Assembly (NCBI GenBank): GCA_946482655.1
Contig: CAMLSA010000059.1
Span: forward strand, 1-20,248
Direction: 5' to 3'
DNA: 20,248 nt
Source of the DNA: an uncultured Sphingomonas sp.
GTDB taxonomy: Bacteria; Pseudomonadota; Alphaproteobacteria; Sphingomonadales; Sphingomonadaceae
Shown: positions 17,112-20,248 of the stretch, piece after piece
Layout of the letters: the number at the start of each line of letters is the position of its first letter
Numbering within the stretch: position 1 is the stretch's first letter
Notes under the pieces: generated by a model
Told to the model about the DNA's origin: nothing
Database searches by the model: none
Seen by the model: the letters and a program-made list of their open reading frames with translations, nothing else
Translations under genes and position numbers: made by a program

Positions 17112-17392
17112 CAGCTGCTCTGTATCAAACCGCTGGCGATCAGCTCGGCGAGGCGTGCCTCGACCACGGCCAAGGCCTCGTCGTCATCCGGCAAGCCGAG
17201 CTGCGCGCATAGCCGCCCACAGAGCGTCGCCGCATCCATCGGCGCTTCGGCAAGCAGCGCCAGCATCTCGGGCGCGGGGCTGTCGAGAAAATGGGTGGTC
17301 CCCGACGGCCGATGGAAGACGAGCGTCAGCCCGTCGATCGCATGCGTCTGGCAGTGGCTGGGGAAATCGGTACGATAGATTGGGGCTGTCAC
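17111..17392 (-). CDS. PqqD-family protein of the HPr-rel-A system
   Basis: A 93-residue protein of the PqqD fold, the RiPP recognition element that binds leader peptides and presents them to modifying enzymes. The visible pattern is a strand region TLVFHRPSGTTHFLDSPAPE, helical MLALLAEAP, then ATLCGRLCAQLGLPDD and a final helix ALAVVEARLAELIASGLIQ. This matches the winged-helix-like PqqD layout ending in 'L...GLi'. The start is GTG at 17392, 21 bases after the stop of the small exported protein; no strong ribosome site is present. The stop shares a base with the kinase start. In PQQ or lasso-peptide systems such proteins work with a precursor peptide; the precursor here is not known. The name follows the uncharacterised kinase/PqqD pairing I recall from family models. 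Confidence 0.85.
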   Translation of the reverse strand: MTAPIYRTDFPSHCQTHAIDGLTLVFHRPSGTTHFLDSPAPEMLALLAEAPMDAATLCGRLCAQLGLPDDDEALAVVEARLAELIASGLIQSS

Positions 17393-17413
17393 CGTTGGGC
17401 CATCATCGGCCGC

Positions 17414-17833
17414 TTATTGGCGGCTTGGACTCTGCAGCGACGCATAGCAGGTATAGCCTTGCTTCCCGATCGTCAGCTTCTTGATGTAATTGTTATAGGC
17501 TTCGGTCTTGGCGGCATTGTAGCCGGGATAGTTGGTGCCGTATTTGAGTGAATTCTTGACGTCCTCGCCCTTCAGCGGCGAGCTTGGTCCGGGAAAGGCG
17601 TTGGCGGTGTTGGGATTGACCACATCGCCGTTTTTCTTGATCCACTTGCCGGCTTGGCTGCTCTGCGGGACGCGGATCGAGCAGGTCAGAGCGGAGGATG
17701 CGGCCTGAGCCATGCCGGGGCGGACGGTCACCACGGCAGCGGCGCTAAGTGCGCCGATCCGCAGCATCGACCGCCGGGTCGGGCGCTGCTCCGCGCCGCC
17801 CGCGGCTTCCGGTCGTTCATCCTTGCTACGCAT
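17414..17833 (-). CDS. Small Tat-like exported protein upstream of the PqqD/HprK module
   Basis: A 139-residue protein I do not recognise. ATG 17833 has GGGGA about 6 bases upstream; the frame is open further up, but only opposite phoR. The N-terminus carries a twin-arginine signal pattern TRRSMLR (residues 19-25), then hydrophobic IGALSAAAVVTV and a likely cleavage after GMAQA (44). The mature part is about 95 residues, rich in Asn, Tyr, Gly and Lys, with two Cys (51 and 129) that could pair, blocks such as WIKKNGDVVNPNTANAFPG and NYPGYNAAKTEAYNNYIKKL, and a Ser-rich end (ASLQSPSRQ). It heads the run that continues into the PqqD-like, kinase and nucleotidyltransferase genes, 21 bases away. 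It might be the protein they act on or one exported alongside. The coding call is good; the function is unknown. Confidence 0.8.
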   Translation of the reverse strand: MRSKDERPEAAGGAEQRPTRRSMLRIGALSAAAVVTVRPGMAQAASSALTCSIRVPQSSQAGKWIKKNGDVVNPNTANAFPGPSSPLKGEDVKNSLKYGTNYPGYNAAKTEAYNNYIKKLTIGKQGYTCYASLQSPSRQ

Positions 17834-17975
17834 AACGGTCCCCACACCCCTTCGCACCAAAGCTAATATCGCCATTCTCGTGGTGAAGCGAGGGGCAGAA
17901 TGCAGATGCCAGGCTCTGGACCGGCAACGGCTTTTATGTCCGACAGATTTCACAATTTGGTTATAAAGGGGTCTG
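17834..17975. promoter_or_regulatory. Divergent intergenic region between the exported small protein and phoR
   Basis: This 142-base gap must hold promoters for both directions. On the plus strand AAGGGG lies just ahead of the phoR ATG as its ribosome site, with AT-rich TTATAA (17960-17965) before it. I see no clear pair of Pho-box repeats and no good -35/-10 pair on either strand. Confidence 0.4.
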
Positions 17976-19226
17976 ATGAAGCATGATCCCTTGCCGCCGA
18001 CAGGCCAGGATGCCGAGGTGACCGACCGCCGGGTGATGCGCACCGTGCTTTCGCTCGGCCTTGTCGCGGGGACCGCCTGGCTGCTGTCCGCTCCCGCCGC
18101 CGCCGCGCTGGTCACCGGATTGATCGCCGCCTTCTTCACCTGGGTAGCCGGCAAGCCGGCGGGAATGCCACCGGCGCTGCTGCCGGCCCCGTCGCAGCTT
18201 GAAATGGGGGATCGTGCCGACCGGACCGAGGAGCTGATCGACGCGGTCGACGATGTGGTGCTGATCCTGGATCGGCAGCGGATCACCCACGCAAATGCCG
18301 CGGCGCGCCGGCTGTTCGGCAAGGAAAAGATCGAGGGCGATTTCCGCCTCGCGCTGCGCCATCCTATCGCTGCCGAGCTTATCGCGTCGGATCGCGAGAC
18401 CCGCACGCCGGTGGAGATCGCCGGGCTGGGCGAGCCCGACCGGCGCTGGGCGATGAGCGTCCGGCGCATCGCCGGCGGTGCCCGGCTGGTGACCTTGCGC
18501 GACCGCACCGACAGCTGGGTGGCCGAACGGATGCGGGTCGATTTCGTCGCCAATGCCAGCCATGAGCTCCGTACCCCGCTCGCCACAATCCTCGGCTTCG
18601 TCGAAACTCTGGAAGGGGGCGCCGGTGAGGACCCGGCCACCCGCGCCCGTTTCCTCGGGATCATGCTCGGCGAGGCCAAGCGGATGCAGCAGCTGGTTGA
18701 CGACCTGATCTCCCTCTCGAGGATCGAGGCCGACAGATTCGCGGTGCCTCAGGACACGCTCGCGCTTGGACCGGTGATCGACGAGGTCGTCGGCGTCGTC
18801 CGCTCGGGCATGGACGGCGATGGGGACCGCATCCAGGTCGATGCGGACTGGGCGTCCGAAGTCCGCGCAGATCGCGTCCAGATCGCCCAGCTGCTCCACA
18901 ATCTGATCGGCAATGCGATCAAATATGGCCGGCCGGGCACCCCGATTCGCGTGTCGCTCAAAGCGGTCGACGACAAGGTCAGGCTGCGTATCATCGACCA
19001 AGGCGACGGAATCGCGCCCGAGCATCTGCCGCGGCTTACCGAACGCTTCTACCGGGTCGATCCTGGGCGGAGCCGCGCGGTCGGCGGCACCGGCCTCGGC
19101 CTCGCCATCGTCAAGCACATCGCCGAGCGCCACCGCGCGACCCTCGACATCGCTTCCAGGGTTGGCGAAGGCACGGCGGTCACTGTAACATTCCCGGCTC
19201 TCCGGTCGGGGCCGATGTCATCATAG
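17976..19226 (+). CDS. phoR: Phosphate regulon sensor histidine kinase PhoR
   Basis: A 416-residue membrane kinase that, with PhoB, controls the phosphate-starvation response. A hydrophobic region at residues about 22-58 is long enough for two short membrane spans. A PAS domain follows (ELIDAVDDVVLILDRQRITH at 86-105, then ANAAARRLFG). The HisKA box is DFVANASHELRTPLATILGF, with phospho-acceptor His196. The ATPase domain has the N box LLHNLIGNAIKYGRPG, the G1 box IIDQGDGIAPEH, the F-box-like RFYRVDPGRSR and the G2 box GGTGLGLAIVKHI. The DFxANvSHELRTPL wording and the phoU-phoB neighbours make it PhoR rather than another kinase. A 67-base gap separates it from phoU. The start ATG is supported by the AAGGGG ribosome site 4 bases upstream. 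Confidence 0.94.
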   Translation: MKHDPLPPTGQDAEVTDRRVMRTVLSLGLVAGTAWLLSAPAAAALVTGLIAAFFTWVAGKPAGMPPALLPAPSQLEMGDRADRTEELIDAVDDVVLILDRQRITHANAAARRLFGKEKIEGDFRLALRHPIAAELIASDRETRTPVEIAGLGEPDRRWAMSVRRIAGGARLVTLRDRTDSWVAERMRVDFVANASHELRTPLATILGFVETLEGGAGEDPATRARFLGIMLGEAKRMQQLVDDLISLSRIEADRFAVPQDTLALGPVIDEVVGVVRSGMDGDGDRIQVDADWASEVRADRVQIAQLLHNLIGNAIKYGRPGTPIRVSLKAVDDKVRLRIIDQGDGIAPEHLPRLTERFYRVDPGRSRAVGGTGLGLAIVKHIAERHRATLDIASRVGEGTAVTVTFPALRSGPMSS

Positions 19227-19293
19227 TGCAACAACCGGCTTCCATAGGCGGCGTCAAAGCGGCGCCGGCCTCCGGAGCCCGAGGGAAAAGACC

Positions 19294-19992
19294 ATGGCAA
19301 CGGGACATACGGTTAAGGCGTTCGACGAGGATCTCGGCCAGCTTCGGGCGTTGATCTCCGAAATGGGCGGCAGGGCCGAGACGGCGATCACCGGCTCGCT
19401 CGAGGCGCTGGTCAACCGCGATCTCGAATCGGCGGGGAAGATCGTCGAGGGCGACAAAAAGATCGACGAGCTCGAGCAGGAAGTCGAACGCCAGGTCGTG
19501 CGCCTGATCGCGCTGCGCGCGCCGATGGCCGACGACCTGCGCGAGATACTCGCCGCGCTGAAGATCGCCGGCCTGGTCGAGCGGATGGGCGACTATGCGA
19601 AGAATATCGCGAAGCGCGCTCCCTTGCTTCAGGATGCGCGCGGTATGGAAGCACTGTCGGTGCTCCCGGCGATGGGCAAGATCGCGACCGAAATGGTCCG
19701 TAACGTTCTCGACGCGTTCGTGTTGCGCGATGCCGACGCCGCGGTCGCGGTCTCGGCGCGCGACAAAGCGGTCGACGATTTCTACAACAGCCTGTTTCGC
19801 ACGCTGTTGACCCATATGATGGAAAATCCTCACAACATCACCGCCTCGACCCATTTGCTGTTCATCGCCAAGAACATCGAACGGATCGGCGACCATGCCA
19901 CCAACGTTGCCGAAATGGTCTATTTCGCGGCGACAGGCCGCCAGATGGCGGAGCGCGCCAAGGGCGAGGACCCCTTGGCGGGAGAGGCCTGA
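19294..19992 (+). CDS. phoU: Phosphate signalling complex protein PhoU
   Basis: A 232-residue all-helical cytoplasmic protein that lets PhoR sense phosphate through the Pst transporter and keeps PhoR off when phosphate is plentiful. Two similar three-helix repeats are visible. Each ends with the metal-cluster pattern of PhoU: GLVERMGDYAKNIAK in the first and NIERIGDHATNVAEMVYF in the second. The N-terminus TVKAFDEDLGQLRALISEMG and the segment RAPMADDLREILAALKIA are standard. GAGGGA lies about 7-8 bases before the ATG. The stop shares one base with the phoB start (TGATG). Full length. Confidence 0.96.
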   Translation: MATGHTVKAFDEDLGQLRALISEMGGRAETAITGSLEALVNRDLESAGKIVEGDKKIDELEQEVERQVVRLIALRAPMADDLREILAALKIAGLVERMGDYAKNIAKRAPLLQDARGMEALSVLPAMGKIATEMVRNVLDAFVLRDADAAVAVSARDKAVDDFYNSLFRTLLTHMMENPHNITASTHLLFIAKNIERIGDHATNVAEMVYFAATGRQMAERAKGEDPLAGEA

Positions 19993-20248
19993 TGGCGCGT
20001 GCACGCGTCCTCCTGGTGGAGGATGATGCAGCGCTCGCGGAACTGGTCAGCTGGCATCTGGAACGTGAGGATTTCGAGGTCGAGCGCACCGGCGACGGCG
20101 AGGAGGCGATCCTCCTCGCGCGTGAGACGCCGCCCGATCTGGTCCTGCTCGACTGGATGATCGAAGGGGTTTCGGGGATCGAGGTATGCCGGCGTCTACG
20201 CCGCCTGCCCGATACCGCCAATGTGCCGATCATCATGCTCACCGCGCG
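19992..20248 (+). CDS. phoB: Phosphate regulon response regulator PhoB (3' end outside window)
   Basis: The first 85 codons of an OmpR/PhoB-type response regulator. The receiver domain is evident: RVLLVEDDAALAELVSWHLE with the acidic pair, then PDLVLLDWMIEGVSGIEVCR with the phospho-acceptor Asp in LLDWM, and VPIIMLTAR with the switch Thr. The DNA-binding half is beyond the window. GGAGAGG lies just before the ATG, which shares a base with the phoU stop. The phoU neighbour and sequence point to PhoB rather than another OmpR-like regulator. Confidence 0.93.
   Translation, partial: MARARVLLVEDDAALAELVSWHLEREDFEVERTGDGEEAILLARETPPDLVLLDWMIEGVSGIEVCRRLRRLPDTANVPIIMLTA

Noticed and set aside
17834..18679. 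A long in-frame upstream extension of the small exported protein
   Set aside because: It is antisense to phoR and low in information. The signal sequence and ribosome site fit ATG 17833.

Overview
The window is GC-rich, densely packed chromosomal DNA from an alphaproteobacterium, most likely a sphingomonad. The support is an RNase E tail ending in the alphaproteobacterial GWW motif, a PhoR/PhoU/PhoB cluster, an HprK-like/PqqD-like pair of the kind seen in sphingomonads, and a relic resembling a sphingomonad TonB-dependent receptor. Several starts are GTG or TTG and many genes overlap by 1-4 bases. The organism call is inference from protein flavour; there is no rRNA or other marker gene.

Layout: (1) 1-3360, plus strand: the 3' part of rne, an exported M48 metalloprotease with TPR-like repeats, and a DsbA-like oxidoreductase overlapping it. 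(2) 3398-6888, minus strand: two tandem lipoprotein substrate-binding proteins of the oligopeptide type with no transporter core, then a DUF4112 membrane protein. (3) 6988-8907: a decayed patch, with a PAP2-type phosphatase gene broken by one frameshift and a shrunken TonB-dependent-receptor relic with an internal deletion and three frameshifts. (4) 8911-13118: the homogentisate (tyrosine/phenylalanine) pathway hppD-hmgA-fahA on the minus strand, divergent from a MarR-type regulator. A 50-bp dyad with two 20-bp operator copies lies between them. (5) 13159-13797: a TetR-type regulator with a plausible promoter. (6) 13844-17833, minus strand: a tightly coupled run of a small Tat-like exported protein, a PqqD-like protein, an HprK-related kinase, a NTP_transf_5-like nucleotidyltransferase and pabB. 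(7) 17976-20248, plus strand: phoR, phoU and the start of phoB, without the pst transporter genes often found between phoR and phoU.

The most interesting part is block 6. A PqqD-fold protein (usually a peptide-recognition element), an HPr-kinase-like enzyme and a nucleotidyltransferase follow a small exported protein that could be their substrate. The same three enzyme types recur in phosphorylated lasso-peptide clusters, but no cyclase or leader peptidase is present in the window. The kinase/PqqD pairing is a recognised but functionally uncharacterised module (the HPr-rel-A system, from memory); the substrate proposal is inference.

No tRNA, rRNA, CRISPR array, insertion sequence or integrase was seen.
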